Assembly (NCBI GenBank): GCA_946800325.1
Contig: OX326958.1
Location: 27,816,914 to 27,880,913, forward strand
DNA: 64,000 nt
Direction of reading: 5' to 3'
DNA from: Luzula sylvatica
Taxonomy: Eukaryota; Streptophyta; Magnoliopsida; Poales; Juncaceae
Shown: positions 10,552 through 22,437 of the stretch, one piece after another
How positions within the stretch are numbered: position 1 is the first letter of the stretch
How the letters are laid out: every line of letters starts with the position of its first letter
The notes under the pieces: generated by a model
Databases searched by the model: none
The model's input: only the letters and a program-made list of their open reading frames with translations
What the model was told of the DNA's origin: nothing
Position numbers and translations under genes: made by a program

Positions 10552-13549
10552 ATGTCCTATCAAGCGTCGCGCCAAGCTCGTCCATCGTCGCAAGGCAACC
10601 AGATGCGATACGTACCGAAGAGCTCCACGCATCAGCCGTCTTTGACAACTTCTCTCAGAGCTGCCTCCTCCGGCGGGTCGTCATCGTCGTCGCGGCCGGA
10701 AGGAAGTTTAATTGATGAGAATTTCGTGAATTATTTGCCCCAGGATGAGGCCGTTGCGTCTGGACTCGGGCCTGAATCTGGTGGACTGGATACTATGGAG
10801 TCTCAATCTGTAGTTGATTTGTTGAATGAAGAATTGAAGACATTGCTTATGATGAAACCTAGAGATTTCTGGAAAGAGGGTAATTTATTACTAGAAAAGC
10901 TTCTTTACAGTTGGATTTCACTGTCTCCTTCTAAGTTTCATGAATTTCTTCTCCTCTTGATTAAATTTTCTTCTTTCCTTTTGCACACAGTGTCGAAGAA
11001 TTCATCACTACACTCATTCTTAGATAGTTATTTGAAATTCAGACATAGATGGTATGATTTACCACACCATGGACCGAAACAAACCATATCTGGTGTGGTA
11101 GTTGGAGACATGGATCTTTGTAGACGAGTCTTCATGATCCTATTTCGCATGTAATTTTTTTGTTCTTCTCAATTTTGTTCATCATTTTTGAACTTTGTAA
11201 TGCTGATTTTGATGTTTGAATTGAATATAACTTTTTGAACTTGTAATTTAGATCTTCTCATAAGGATCCTGGTTCCACTTCTAGTGACTCTCTTAGCATG
11301 AAGGATCACACTAGTAATAAACAAATCTCATAAATTTTGATATTTTGAGTATTCAAAAGGGCATATATGTTAAATTTTGCCTATTGCTTTGTAGCTCTAT
11401 TGCAGGAAAAGAAATTGCTTGATTTGCCTAAACTTCTGGACATATGTGCAATTTATGCACACGAAAATCAAGATTTAACAAGTCTTTTGGTACGCTTTAT
11501 TTTATATATCTCACGTAACACAATAGTTCTTCAAATATTCATCGATGTGATAGAATTCTATTTTTGTAGGTAATAAATGCAATAAAAGCGCAAAAAATAT
11601 CAAATGCTGACATCAGCAACGTAGCTTCCCAATTTCTCAGCATCGTTCATACCATGTGTGAACGCAAAATCGCATCACTACATGATTTCTCAGAGGCGAG
11701 TTTTAATTTTGGTTTTTTCAGGGGGTTCTTAGGAAATTTTTCCCTTTTTTCTAATAAAAGTTCATTTTTGTAGGTACTTGATTTCATTAATGATTCAGTT
11801 GTAACCTTAAATGCATTTGTGGAGGCATATATGCCCGCCTCTTTGTCTTTTTGTTCTTCTTTTGAAATGAGGTATAATTTTTTGTAATTACTACAAAATG
11901 CAGGGGTTAACTTTGTAATTAATACCTCACCATTCTTGGTTTTAAATTTAATTGTTTATAATTACAGTTATGGTGTTGATGAGTTGCTAATCACTCTCGC
12001 AAGGCTACACGACTCCTTGTTACCCTCTCTCCTCTCCAGTTCACACTCCACTGGAGATCTCCAGTCAAGCGTGAAACTATTATCGAAAAGAATAGCGAAA
12101 TTTGGTTGGGTTTTGTTGGATCATTGCTACCTGAATGCTTCATTGCACGAAAGTGAATTGCGCGAAATTGCAATTATGATTCCGGCCAAAGTAGAGGACC
12201 CGTTAATTAGGGGCGAGATAATATTACAAAAATTAAAAGAAATAAACGGAGAGCCCAGTTATGTTGTTAACGAGAATATTCGAAGCAGGAGTTTTCTTCA
12301 GAGTCTAGAGAGAGATTTCGACTTGTTGACTCGAGTCAACACTCTTTTCTCTACTGGTACTTTTTTCTCGTACTATTTTAAAAAAATATATTTATTAATT
12401 TATACATTTTATCTCGTTTTTTTATTAGGATGGATTTACTTGGAGCAATCTCAATTACAATTCCTATCACAACTCACCGGTTCATCGCTCAATTTAAATT
12501 CAAATCCAAATTCGAATTCGAATTTCAGTTCGCAAATAAACGCATCGAAAAAAGAAATAGGATTAATATACGAAGAAAAAGACGAGGAAATAATTATGCT
12601 AGAATCGAAAATTTCCCAAATAAGAGACTTATTCCCAGACTACGGCAAGGGCTTTCTCGCAACCTGTTTGGAAATTTACGATCATAACCCTGAGAAAGTA
12701 ATTCAGCATATTTTAGAAGGAACCCTTCATAAAGATTTAATTTCCCTCGATACCACTCTCGAAGAAATTCCACCACGAAACCCTAAACCCAATACCACTA
12801 TAAAGGACAAAGGAAAAGCCATTTTGGTACCGGAACCGGTACCGAAACAAGATAAAGGGAAGGGTAAAATGGTAATTAACCAATCCTCCTCTTCTTCATC
12901 CTCGACTTTTATAAACAATTCACCGCCATTACCGGCACGACTACCGGTACAAGGGAGATTCACTCGAAAAAATAACGAAATTGTCCCTGATTCAAAAACA
13001 CTAGATTCGATAATCGAAAAATCAGAGATTCGATCGAGCATACTCGCTACACAATACGAAAATGAAAAAGAATACGAGGACGAGTACGACGATTCGTTCG
13101 ACGAATTGGGGTTGAGTGTCGTAGAATCGAGCTACGAAGAGTCCGAAAGTACCGAGACCGGTACGACCGGTACGGCGGGACCGAGATGGAGCACGCAAAA
13201 GAAACCGCAGTTTTATGTAAAGGACGGGAAGAATTACAGTTATAAGGTTTCGGGGGGTTTAGCGGTGAATAGTTCGAAAGAGGCGGCGCTTGTGAACCAA
13301 GCGCAGAGAGATATGATTCATGGGTTGGGTCGTGGTGGGAATTTACCGAATGGGGCGGTGAATCGAGGAGAGAGAGAGGGAGGAGAGAGAGAGGGAGCGG
13401 GAGAGGGAGAGGGAGAGGAGGGGAGTTTGGGAGATGGTGGAAGAGGGGGAAGAGGAGGGAGAGGATGGGGGAGAGGAAGAGGGGGGAGGCATCATCAGAA
13501 GGATCGAGCTGCGAAGAAACAATTGGCTGGTATGGGTGGTCGGTTTTAA
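10552..13549 (+). CDS. ASCC2: ASCC2 homologue, CUE-domain protein, 8 exons
   Basis: Exons 10552-10879, 10991-11150, 11252-11313, 11395-11489, 11570-11695, 11774-11871, 11968-12356 and 12429-13549 give 792 aa. ASCC2 binds K63-linked ubiquitin through its CUE domain and, in other eukaryotes, works with the ASCC3 helicase in alkylation repair and in rescuing collided ribosomes. The N-terminal ASCC3-binding region contains SLHSFLDSYLKFRHRWYD and LLQEKKLLDLPKLLDICAIY. The CUE domain is at residues about 481-523 (IRDLFPDYGKGFLATCLEIY). The C-terminus is Gly/Arg-rich and ends DRAAKKQLAGMGG, as in Arabidopsis At1g27752. Intron 5 starts with GC rather than GT. Only that choice keeps FSE-VLDFIND in frame. 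Intron 1 is 111 bp and open, so an unspliced reading is possible but lacks homology. Confidence 0.92.
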
Positions 13550-14652
13550 TTTATTAGTTTTGTGGGTTTTTGTGTTAATGTGCTGCCATGGAGAGTGAGA
13601 AAAATGGGAATGGTGGTGTGAGATGAGTTTTTTTTTCTTCACTTTTTAATTATTTGAGTGATGAATAAGTTTTTTTTTGTTGAGATGTAAATGTTTTTTT
13701 GCATGAGGAGATTGTAGTTTATATATGGTTAGAAATATAATATTATTAATATGTTTTTAGAGCGTTTTGTACTTTTTGAGATATTGTTTTAATTCATTAT
13801 TTTGTGAGTTTCGAGTTCTCAGTTGTAACATACTGAATTTACATTTTCTCTCTATAATGTATTGGTTCAGAAGTAGTGCATTATATTGCAGGAATATGAC
13901 TGTCAATTTTGATAGATAATAAAAAGAAAATTAATCAGGGAAAAAGTTAGTATTTTAAATTTAATATATCATGACCTACAGTTATATAATAGTTTAAAAT
14001 AAAACTAAAATACGATACGCTAATTATATATAATTTTATTATTGTATTAGTTGTAATTTTCATATTTAATATATTTTTTTGTTGAATATTATATGATTGA
14101 TGTAAAATATATTAATAATATGTTACTGTTTAAATAACATATTATAAATTAAATGTTTATTATATTTGGTTATTTATTTATATGCATTATTTATTTATTT
14201 CGATTTCAAGTTTGATATTTTTGTTTTACAAATTTATTAATTAATATCTTAGAAGTATCCAGAACTATACGAGAAGCATATGACATTGACGTCATCGTAG
14301 TATCCTACAAATATCACAAAAATATTGTAAATTTCATAAATAATAATTTTCAACCCGAAAAACTATTAACTTGTTTCTTTTACGGAGAAAATTCAGGTTT
14401 TAGTAAAAATAGAGATTTCGAATCTCAAGATTATCAAATTACTAGTCACATTGAAACCGGAGTCTAATCTCACTAAGACCTGTGAATTAAAATCCCGTGT
14501 TTCATATCAGCCGAAATTTCAAATTCGGTTTTGTTTCAAAGTGGATTCTACTTCAATCCTGAAAATTCCTGAGCTCGTATATTTCTCCATTCTCGCAGAA
14601 TCGCTGTTTCGCGGTTACTGTACCACTGTACCAGCTCTCTCGGACTGGAAAG
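13550..14652. other. ASCC2-ERV1 intergenic region with a MITE core fragment
   Basis: The stretch 13960-14290 resembles the core of the GGATACGG MITE family listed at 33165: AAAATACGATACG, TATGCATTATTTATTTATTTCG, TTAGAAGTATCCAGAACTAT. Both TIRs are missing or too decayed to see. The rest is AT-rich, with the ASCC2 3'UTR at the start and the ERV1 promoter at the end. Confidence 0.45.
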
Positions 14653-15785
14653 ATGCCGGAGAATCCATTAGCTCCCCTTGTCAAAACCTTTAATTCGTTT
14701 TCTCGCTCTGTTCAAACCCATCTCTCTGGTTTCCTCATTGCACCTGATTCCAGCACCGACGACTTGGACATTCCTTCTCTCAGGCCCTTCGTATCTTTCT
14801 CGCTCGGAACTGATAATCCAGTTACCCAATCACCCATAAAGGTGATTCCGTTGTTCAATATGGAGATTTATACCGTATTTTTTTATGTTTGATCGTGTTG
14901 TTGTTTATCTGTTTTAAGAAAATTGCACAGGGAAAGGAATCCCAGCCTTTCAACCTAGATGCCCAATCACCCATTAAGGTTCTTCCTTTGTTTAATTCGT
15001 AATTCAGAAATTAAATTTGAAGTGGTTTCTCGTGATATTGATTATGTGTTTTAGAACACGTACAGGAGAAGGAAGCGAAGCCCCTGACGAAAGAGGAACT
15101 TGGTAGAGCTACTTGGACGCTTCTTCATAGCATTGCAGCTCAGGTGTTTGTTGTTTTGTCTCTATAAAATATGATTTTTTTTACTTCTTTGGTCTTCTTA
15201 ATTTGAATTTTTGGGTGAATTTATCCCTCAGTATCCAGACCAGCCAACAAGGCAACAAAGACGGGATGTGAAGGAACTGGTACGTACCAATCTTTTTCGA
15301 TTACTTTGAAACAATAATTAATTACGTGACTGAAGAACGAGACGTGTGAATGATATGCGTATTTTTTTTATGATTGTAGATGGCTATAGTAAGTAGGATA
15401 TACCCGTGTAAAGAATGTTCCGATCATTTCAAAGAAATTTTGAAGTAAGTTTCAAGCGCTAATAATTTATTTACAAGCATGTTTATTTAATATTTTGTAT
15501 ATTTTCAGAACAAATCCGGTTCAAGCCGGATCACAAGAACAATTCTCTCAATGGTTATGCTATGTTCACAATGTCGTTAATCGAAGGTACCAAAAAAATA
15601 AATAAATACTATATATATATACAATTTTGTTAATATATATGAAGTAGCTCGAATTGTGTTATTTTTGCAGTATCGGTAAAGTGACATTCCCGTGTCAAAG
15701 AGTGAACGCTAGATGGGGCAAATTAGAATGCAAAGATAGGGAGTGTGATCTTGGAGGCTCTTCCGACATCAAATTAAAATATTGA
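14653..15785 (+). CDS. ERV1: FAD-linked sulfhydryl oxidase ERV1, 7 exons
   Basis: Exons 14653-14841, 14931-14978, 15066-15143, 15232-15279, 15380-15444, 15509-15586 and 15671-15785 give 206 aa. ERV1 reoxidises Mia40 in the mitochondrial intermembrane space and passes electrons to oxygen or cytochrome c. The Erv/ALR core shows GRATWTLLHSIAAQYP (FAD contacts W96 and H100), the active-site C131-K-E-C134 in YPCKECSDHFKEIL, and a structural pair C160/C177. As in other plant Erv1 proteins, the shuttle pair is a C-terminal CX4C (C189, C194) rather than an N-terminal one. The N-terminal 79 residues are variable. QSPIK ends both exon 1 and exon 2, as if exon 2 were partly duplicated from exon 1. Confidence 0.95.
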
Positions 15786-16513
15786 ATATATTTGCGTATC
15801 GATTTTGATTAGTTAATTAATAATTTTTAGCCCCTCTCAAGTTATCAATTTGTATGATCATGTGATAATATTACTTGATATATGAGCTATGTTTTTAAAA
15901 GAAATACAACAATGGAAAAGTAAGATTGAAAATTAAATTTATATCATTATAATATAAAAAAAATATAATCATCTAAATTTTCTTGTATTAATAAAATAAG
16001 GTGGCGCTTTTAGCTAGAGCTAACATGATTTAATTAAGAGCAATTTCAAAAAAAAAATTATCAAAAAACCACTATACTTTTATTTATGATGATTCATATT
16101 TATTATACCTATCTATTATTATTGTTTCCATCTTTGGTGGGTCGTGTGAAATTATTTTTCCTAATATAATGAAGAACCAAATCCAAACAATATACATTAA
16201 TTTTCATATATACGACATGTTACAGTTTGAATGATTGTTTATGATGAAAAAATTATGAACAACAATATTTTCTATTTATATAAAAGATTTTGTTTGTGTC
16301 ATTTATGAAAGATAATAACACTAATAAATAACTATAATAAATTTCAATCATCATAAAATAAGAATATATTGATCATTTAATAAAATAAAATTAAAATCAC
16401 TGTTAATTAAATCATATTAGATCTTGCAATAACGTTATTATAAAAAAATTCGAATAAAATAACATAAAAATCCAACTAATTAATTTTGAAGGCCTATATA
16501 TTTTAAATAGAAA
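15786..16513. other. ERV1-RPS29 intergenic region
   Basis: Very AT-rich. I see no gene or element end before the RPS29 promoter signals. Confidence 0.4.
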
Positions 16514-16580
16514 AAAGCCCAATATAAGCATGGCCTGTCGATTTAGGGTTTTAAATCTCATATATAAAAATCCCTCTTTC
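16514..16580 (+). promoter_or_regulatory. RPS29 core promoter: site II-like, telo-box, TATA
   Basis: AAAGCCCAAT (about 16515-16524, a site II-like word) is followed by TTTAGGGTTT at 16542-16551, the reverse complement of the telo-box AAACCCTAA, and then TATATAAAAA at 16561-16570. Telo-box plus site II is the standard pairing in plant ribosomal protein promoters. The ATG is about 95 bp beyond the TATA, which leaves a 5'UTR of roughly 65 bp. Confidence 0.75.
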
Positions 16581-16665
16581 ATACCAAGCCGCCGCTGCGT
16601 CTCCTTGATTTCTCCTCCTTAGATACAGACCTAGGTTTTGGTTTTGCAAGGCGACGAGAGAGAAA

Positions 16666-17207
16666 ATGGGGCACGCCAATGTCTGGAACTCTCATCCCAA
16701 AGGCTACGGGCCTGGATCTCGTACCTGGTATGTTAATTTCTCTGTATTAGTTTCTATTATCGAATTATTCTTGATATTCAACGATTTAATGTTAGTGATC
16801 TTGGTTTATGATTAATTATGTTGTTCAATTGTAAAGTTGTGTTCTTGTATGAGCAAATTTGTTATGGTTTCCAACATGTAAATTAGAAGCAATTAGATGT
16901 TAAATTACTCAAATATTGATTGCAGTTAACTGAATGCAGTATGGTTTTTGTTGTTTTAATTTGTAATTTGATTTGAAATTCTAATTTCGTTTTTGTGTGT
17001 GTGTTGTAGCCGTGTTTGCGGTAACCCTCATGCGATAATTAGGAAATATGGGCTTATGTGTTGTCGTCAGTGCTTCCGCAGCAATGCAAAGGCAATTGGC
17101 TTCGTCAAGGTACTTGATCGATCTTATTTTTTACTAATTTCCCATTTAGTTATTCATGAACTTATTTAATCGTATCCAATTCATTTTTTTTTTTGCAGTA
17201 TCGTTGA
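16666..17207 (+). CDS. RPS29: 40S ribosomal protein S29 (uS14), 3 exons
   Basis: Exons 16666-16727, 17010-17109 and 17199-17207 encode 56 aa, the exact family length. The protein begins [19 protein letters not shown] and contains the zinc-binding cysteines CRVC and CCRQC, followed by [12 protein letters not shown]. The last exon adds only Tyr-Arg and the stop. It is a structural protein of the small-subunit head. The promoter carries the expected telo-box and site II-like elements. Confidence 0.97.
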
Positions 17208-18154
17208 TTAGTTATAGAGATGAATTTTATTTGAGAGCTAGTAATGCTTGTTCTATTTTGAGATGAATGTTATTTTTGTACTCTGATGAAGTGGAGAAAC
17301 TTATTAAAAAACTTTGGTAATGCAACTTTTAATGTTATTTTTATAGCTTTTCATTAAAATAATTGTGCATTGCTTTTGGTTCTTCCTTATATATTAATGA
17401 TGGTATTGTTTATATATTCGATAGTGGCAAACCAACTATGCAGAAATTCTTATCCTGTTCCTAAATATATGATTGAATTTAGTTACTCTTGTTTTCTGAT
17501 TTAATTTGATTAATATCATAAAATATATGCATAAATTTGGAATTGTTCCAAGTTTTTGTATTGATAAATTTTTTGTATACAAATTTATTTGAATTTTTCT
17601 AATAAAAAATTAAATTTATAAATTCAAGAATATTTCTAAATTAAAATACCAACTACTTGACCATTGATACAAGCCCTTAGAATTCATACAACAGACGAAG
17701 TTAGGCGAGATCGGTATGATATTTCTCAATATACGAGAATATACTTTTACAAGATGTGAATATTCAACTTATTATTATCTATAATAGTAATCACAATCAA
17801 TGAATAAAAGTACACAACACGTGATAATTATGGTTGTTCGTAATTGTGACTGGACAAATTATTCTAACAAAATCTTTTTCTAAAATACAAATATCTACAA
17901 GCCACCCAAACTCGTGGACATGAATAAATGCATAAGAACTTATCAAAAATAAACACATCTCGAGTCTCAACCAACCGATGACTTATTTTAAAACCAATAT
18001 CACATGATTTCGCTTTCTTTTACTTTTTAATATAGAAATTTGATTGAAAAATAAAAAAAATCGCTTGCTTTTTGTATAATTTTCCTACCAAACTCCTATA
18101 TTTTATGTTCTTTTTTTTTTATCAATTAGTTGTACTCATTCTAAATTAATTAAT
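17208..18154. other. RPS29 3' flank and intergenic
   Basis: The RPS29 3'UTR is followed by AT-rich DNA. I see no further gene. There are weak short similarities to other AT-rich intergenic parts only. Confidence 0.4.
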
Positions 18155-18405
18155 TTCTACATATTTACTTAACAATTATTTAATTTATTTTCATTATACC
18201 ACTAGTTTGAACAACAAAGTACGAACAGAAATATTATTGATATATACGATACAATCGAAATTGAAGTAAAAAAAAAAAAATTCTACATATTTACATAACA
18301 ATTATTTAATTTATTTTCATTATACCACTAGTTTGAAAAACAAAGTAGGAATAGAAATATTATTGATATATATGATACAATCGAACTTGAAGTAAAAAAA
18401 AAAAA
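18155..18405. repeat. Tandem duplication of about 125 bp, each copy ending in an A-run
   Basis: Copy 1 at 18155-18280 and copy 2 at 18281-18405 both begin TTCTACATATTTAC, pass through CATTATACCACTAGTTTGAA, and end GAAGTAAAAAAAAAAAA. They differ at only a few positions. The A-run may have helped slippage or template switching. This lies just downstream of the 3' end of the minus-strand 81-aa gene. Confidence 0.85.
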
Positions 18406-18609
18406 AGAACTCCACTCTACCCTTACTGGCTGTATATACACAATCGAACAAAGCCAGTAACAGAGACGCAAAACCCGAATTTCTCAAACTCGAAAGAAAA
18501 TTAAAAACACGAACAAATTCCGTTCTGAGAACTCCCGGATTTCAGAGATCAATTTCTACAAAAGAGAAAAACAACGACGACGACGACGATGGAAATTTTC
18601 TAGAAGGTT

Positions 18610-18948
18610 CTAGAAACTGCGACAAAACCCGAGGCGAGGCCAGTCATGCACGGTCCATACGTGCTTCCTTCTCTGCCGTCTAATCGAAGTGTCCCCGCGG
18701 CTCAGCATCTCCCACATCACGTGCACGTCGTCGTATTCGCACGTGCTCACTTCTTGCCTCAGTCTTCTCAACCCTAAAATAAACCCAAAAGAAAAAAAAA
18801 ATGATCAAAGAGAAGAGCAAAGAAAGCTCGAAGAAGAGAAGATTGATTGTATTCGTAATTTCATACCAGTTTTGCGGATGCCTATGCTGGTGGCGAAGCC
18901 GGTCCAGACCCGCCGGAGAGGGAAGACGACGCTGTCCCACCAACCCAT
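18610..18948 (-). CDS. Small conserved plant protein of unknown function, 81 aa, 2 exons
   Basis: On the minus strand exon 1 is 18948-18867 and exon 2 is 18773-18610, joined across a 93-bp GT-AG intron (82 + 164 nt). The product starts MGWWDSVVFPLRRVWTG, continues IGIRKTGLRRLRQEVSTCEY, and has the signature DVHVMWEML, then a basic tail. I recall a family of short plant proteins with MGWWD and CEYxDVxVMWEML signatures, with no known function. There is no signal peptide or membrane segment, so it is probably soluble. Unspliced frames on either strand here are artefacts of this structure. The protein signature and the clean splice sites support the model. The annotation of the family is from memory. 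Confidence 0.8.
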
Positions 18949-19486
18949 CACGGATGAAAGATGAACGGACAGAAGCTTGCCTTGTCTCTCTGTTTGTGTT
19001 GCTTGTCAATGGAGAAATAGAAAGGGTTAATCCCAAGAAGGATACCATTGCAGTGGGGCATTTGAGAGGCCATATAAAAGAGAGATACTTGGTGACTGGC
19101 TAGAGTCGGCAATAGATGGACACGTATCGTTTTAATATGGAAAATGTTGGACATCCCCCGCCTCTTTCCCAAGAATCTCGATGGATGACGTGGATATAGT
19201 TTAACGTCTTAACAAATAACATTTTAATTCATGATTTAATATTTTAATTAAATATTAAATCATAAATTAAGGTAATCAAATCATAAATTAAGATATTAAA
19301 TTATTTATTTATATACTAATTTTTAAAATGAAATCATATCACGTCATCAAGACTTTTGATGAAAAGTATCCAAGAATGGACATCATTACTCTTCTAATTT
19401 TGTGTGGGTGGATATATCTTTCATACCCAACTTGTACCCTGGTTTGAATTTAGTTTATTTATTTATTAGAATTCTATACCCTATAG
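18949..19486. other. 5' flank of the 81-aa gene
   Basis: This should hold the minus-strand promoter and 5'UTR. The minus strand reads TTTTATATGG near 19070, a possible TATA. No other feature is visible. Confidence 0.35.
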
Positions 19487-20169
19487 TATGTTGCACGGAT
19501 ACGGATAGAGATATCGCATTCAACACGATATAGACACGGTCGATACGACAATTTTCACAAAAAAACATAAGATATGATACGTTTATACATAATATTTTAT
19601 TAATTGTAATTTATATATTTAATATTTTTCATATATAATATTTTTGTCCTTAAATATATTAAAAGTTTATTTTTACGAAAATAACTTCTTACTAAGTAAA
19701 TGTTTATTTTATTTAGTTATTTACTCATATGTATTGCTCATTTATTTCGATTTCAAAATTTTATTTTTATTTTTCTAGTACATTTTTGTATAAGTTAGAA
19801 GCCGACAAATATCCGGAAGTACAGTGGCGGATCTTGACAAGATTCGTTGGAGGGGCAAAATGAAAAATTGGTTCTGAAATTACTCTGTGCGATTCCTTTG
19901 GGGGGCAAACAGTAATTTTTACGCTGTTATACTGATAAAATACACTGATCACTAGATATATATATTATTCGGCGAAAATTTGGGGGGGGGGGGGGGGGGG
20001 GGGGGCGACCGCCCCCCGCGGCCTTCACTAAGATCCGCCCCTGCGGAAGTATCGGAGAACTATCTGTTATTATTTTGAAATAAAATATTTAGATACACCA
20101 CGTGGAATATCCGATACGTATCGGTATCCGATATGATACAACTTGATTTTTGAAGCATCACACAACATA
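19487..20169. mobile_element. GGATACGG-family MITE, interrupted by a hAT MITE
   Basis: It starts TATGTTGCACGGATACGG and ends GAAGCATCACACAACATA, imperfect terminal inverts of the family defined at 33165-33677. The second half contains CGATACGTATCGG-type palindromes and CACGTGGAATATCCGATACG. At 19822-20043 a different element is inserted. No TSD is visible for the outer element, so this copy is older. Confidence 0.75.
19822..20043. mobile_element. hAT MITE (CAGTGGCGGATCTT ends) nested in the outer MITE
   Basis: A 222-bp element with terminal inverts CAGTGGCGGATCTT and AAGATCCGCCCCTG. An 8-bp target duplication CGGAAGTA flanks it perfectly at 19814-19821 and 20044-20051, as expected of hAT transposition. 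Removing it restores the outer MITE's AAATATCCGGAAGTATC sequence. Inside is a run of 24 G (19982-20005) followed by a C-rich partner near 20010. Confidence 0.92.
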
Positions 20170-20500
20170 AGCCTTCTACCATGTCTCTCAATTTCTCCAC
20201 AAGAATTGTGATGTTGTCATGATTTTTTATTAACACCTTAATTAACACTGTGAATTAACGATTAATTTATAATTATTAATTTTTTAATATTTATAATTAA
20301 CTGTTAATTGATGGAGACTCTAATTATATATTATTTTTTATTAATAATGAATTAATCGTTAAGCTATCTTGTTAGTTATTGAATGAATCAAGAATCGTGA
20401 TATCATCACGATTCTTGTGGGAGAAATGAGGGGTATAGTAATGTTTTCCTTCTATAAATATGACTAAATAATATATTACACGGAAAGAGATTAATATTAT

Positions 20501-21125
20501 GAGTCACGATGTTGGTCCCCTACAACTATTCTCCATGATCATTGATGACTTGAAAAGGGGGTGTTCAGTCTTATGGCCTTTTTATCGACCCTCCTGAAGC
20601 TGCCAAAAAAAAAAAAAAATCAGATTTTAGGTTTAACGGGCGTCACCGTTAAGCCTCACGGAATTTATGGATTAACAGTTTGTACTTCAAGCTGGCAAAT
20701 TTTGTAATTATGACTAGGGTGTTAACTGTTATTTTGTCAATGTTTCATTAACTACTATTAAATGCAGTTATTGTTGATTAGCAGTGACCGCCTAAAAGAG
20801 AAAAAATTGGATTTCAAATTGAGTCATCACCTCTATAAAAAGAATTTTAACACCCACCATTTTATTTTGCATGATTTATTATTATATTTTTGTGTTTCAC
20901 AGTGGAAATTCGGAGCTTGCTTGATATGCATGCGAATAAGACTGAACCCCCCGACTTTTCAGGTCATCAAAAAAAGGTACGGTGACAGCCGTTAAACCTA
21001 TAAGCCGATTTTTTTTCTGACACCTTAAGGAGGGCAAAAAAAAAGGCCCATAAGACCGAACACCTCCACTTTTCAGGTCATCAATGATCCTGGGAGATAG
21101 TTGTAGGGGACATACACCATGACTC
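20501..21125. mobile_element. Mutator-like MITE with about 90-bp terminal inverts
   Basis: The left end GAGTCACGATGTTGGTCCCC matches the reverse complement of the right end (GAGTCATGGTGTATGTCCCC). The match continues for about 90 bp through ACAACTAT, GATCATTGATGAC and GTGTTC(A/G)GTCTTATG. The interior has CCGTTAAGCC words. Flanks share TATTAT next to both ends but not a full 9-bp duplication. The right terminus is related to that of the element at 58049-59792. Confidence 0.75.
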
Positions 21126-22437
21126 TATTATTAAACAACAAATTCACAAACATTGTTTTCCTATCTAAGATAAAAACACAACAAAACAATCTTTGAATAA
21201 ACTTAAGCATCAATCTCAACATATAATTGACAAAACATTGTCCAAACAAAATACTAAACTCCAATTTACACATACTTTTATTCTAAAAAAAATACAAAAC
21301 ACAACAACACATTCTCGAAAATAAACCTAAAAACAACAAGTCAAAGACATAACAAACATTGTTCACAAATAATACTAAACTCGAAAATAAACATAAACAA
21401 AAGGGAACATTAAATCATAATCATTATTAAATATTATTACAAACCATCAAATAATCCATATAAAGTATTATTACAAATTCTATTTTGATGGTCATGCTTG
21501 TACCGAAAAAACTGCAGTAATAAGGTTGGACACTGGAAAATAGTATCATTGAAAAAATTACAGTTATAGAGATGGTCATCGTTAAAATTCATGTTAAAAC
21601 ATAATCTATGTTAAATATTATTGCAAATCCTATTTTTTGTAAATAATCTTGAAAAAAAATATGATTTACCACTTGACCTATGATTTAACGGTTGTGAATT
21701 TTGCCAAAAAAAAAGTAACATGATTAGCAACGAGTTATCTTGATGGTTATTGTTGTACTGAAAAAATTCTTTGCAAATCAATAAAAATGTAACAATTCAT
21801 CACAACCAAAACTAAAAATAAGTTAAAAATTGCATATAAACTTGAAGCATCCTATTTTTCTTACCTGAATAAATGTTTGAGAGAGAAATAATGCAAAAAT
21901 ATATCTAAACACACAAAAAGTAAAGTTAATAGAAGATGAAAAAACACTAGAAAAAATATTGGTCACCATTGACTTTGTAAGGTTCTTCGTGATCGAACAC
22001 TGAAAAATCTTCGTTCGTTGAACCATGTCATTACTGTGCCATTTGAAGAAAGGAAGGAAGAAAGGAGGAAAGAAAGAGAAAAAATTGAAGAAGAAAGGAG
22101 GGAAGAAATAATGTGAGAGGAACAAATAGAAAGTAATTGAAAAAGAAAAATTATTACTGTCTGTCACTGTCATACGTTGTATACTGTCAGGCGTTGTGCA
22201 TTGTCAGACGTCGTGCATTGTCAGACGTCGTACACTGTCAAACGTTGATACCGACATTTGATTTGAATTTTGCGCTTAACGCTTAACACCGTCATCATTG
22301 TATTTTTCTTGAGCATGACTTATCACATGTTCCTTAGTTTAACATTCATGCCAACACATCAAGACCGGTGAAGGAAAATCAAGGAGATATACAACATTTT
22401 TCTAATTCCCCCTCCCATTAATTTTAGAATACAAGAC
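21126..22437. other. AT-rich intergenic region
   Basis: No gene is visible. The plus strand around 22040-22140 is a purine-rich GAAAGGAGG/GAAG stretch. Its minus-strand open frame is low-complexity only. The minisatellite at 22163-22247 is listed separately. Confidence 0.4.
22163..22247. repeat. GTCAGACGTCGTGCATT minisatellite
   Basis: About five copies of a 17-20-bp unit with the core CTGTCAnACGTyGT (for example GTCAGGCGTTGTGCATT and GTCAGACGTCGTACACT) stand in tandem. Confidence 0.7.

Noticed and set aside
10552..11154. 200-aa ORF as a separate gene
   Set aside because: It reads through an in-frame 111-bp intron and stops just past a splice donor. It is exons 1 and 2 of ASCC2.
13343..13642. 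Minus-strand Ser-rich ORF in ASCC2 exon 8
   Set aside because: It is antisense to the Gly/Arg-rich C-terminus of ASCC2. Purine-rich codons produce it.
18680..19048. 122-aa minus-strand ORF and the 91- and 100-aa plus-strand ORFs around 18.7-19.1 kb
   Set aside because: The minus-strand ORF mixes exon and intron of the 81-aa gene in the wrong frame. The plus-strand ones are antisense to it.
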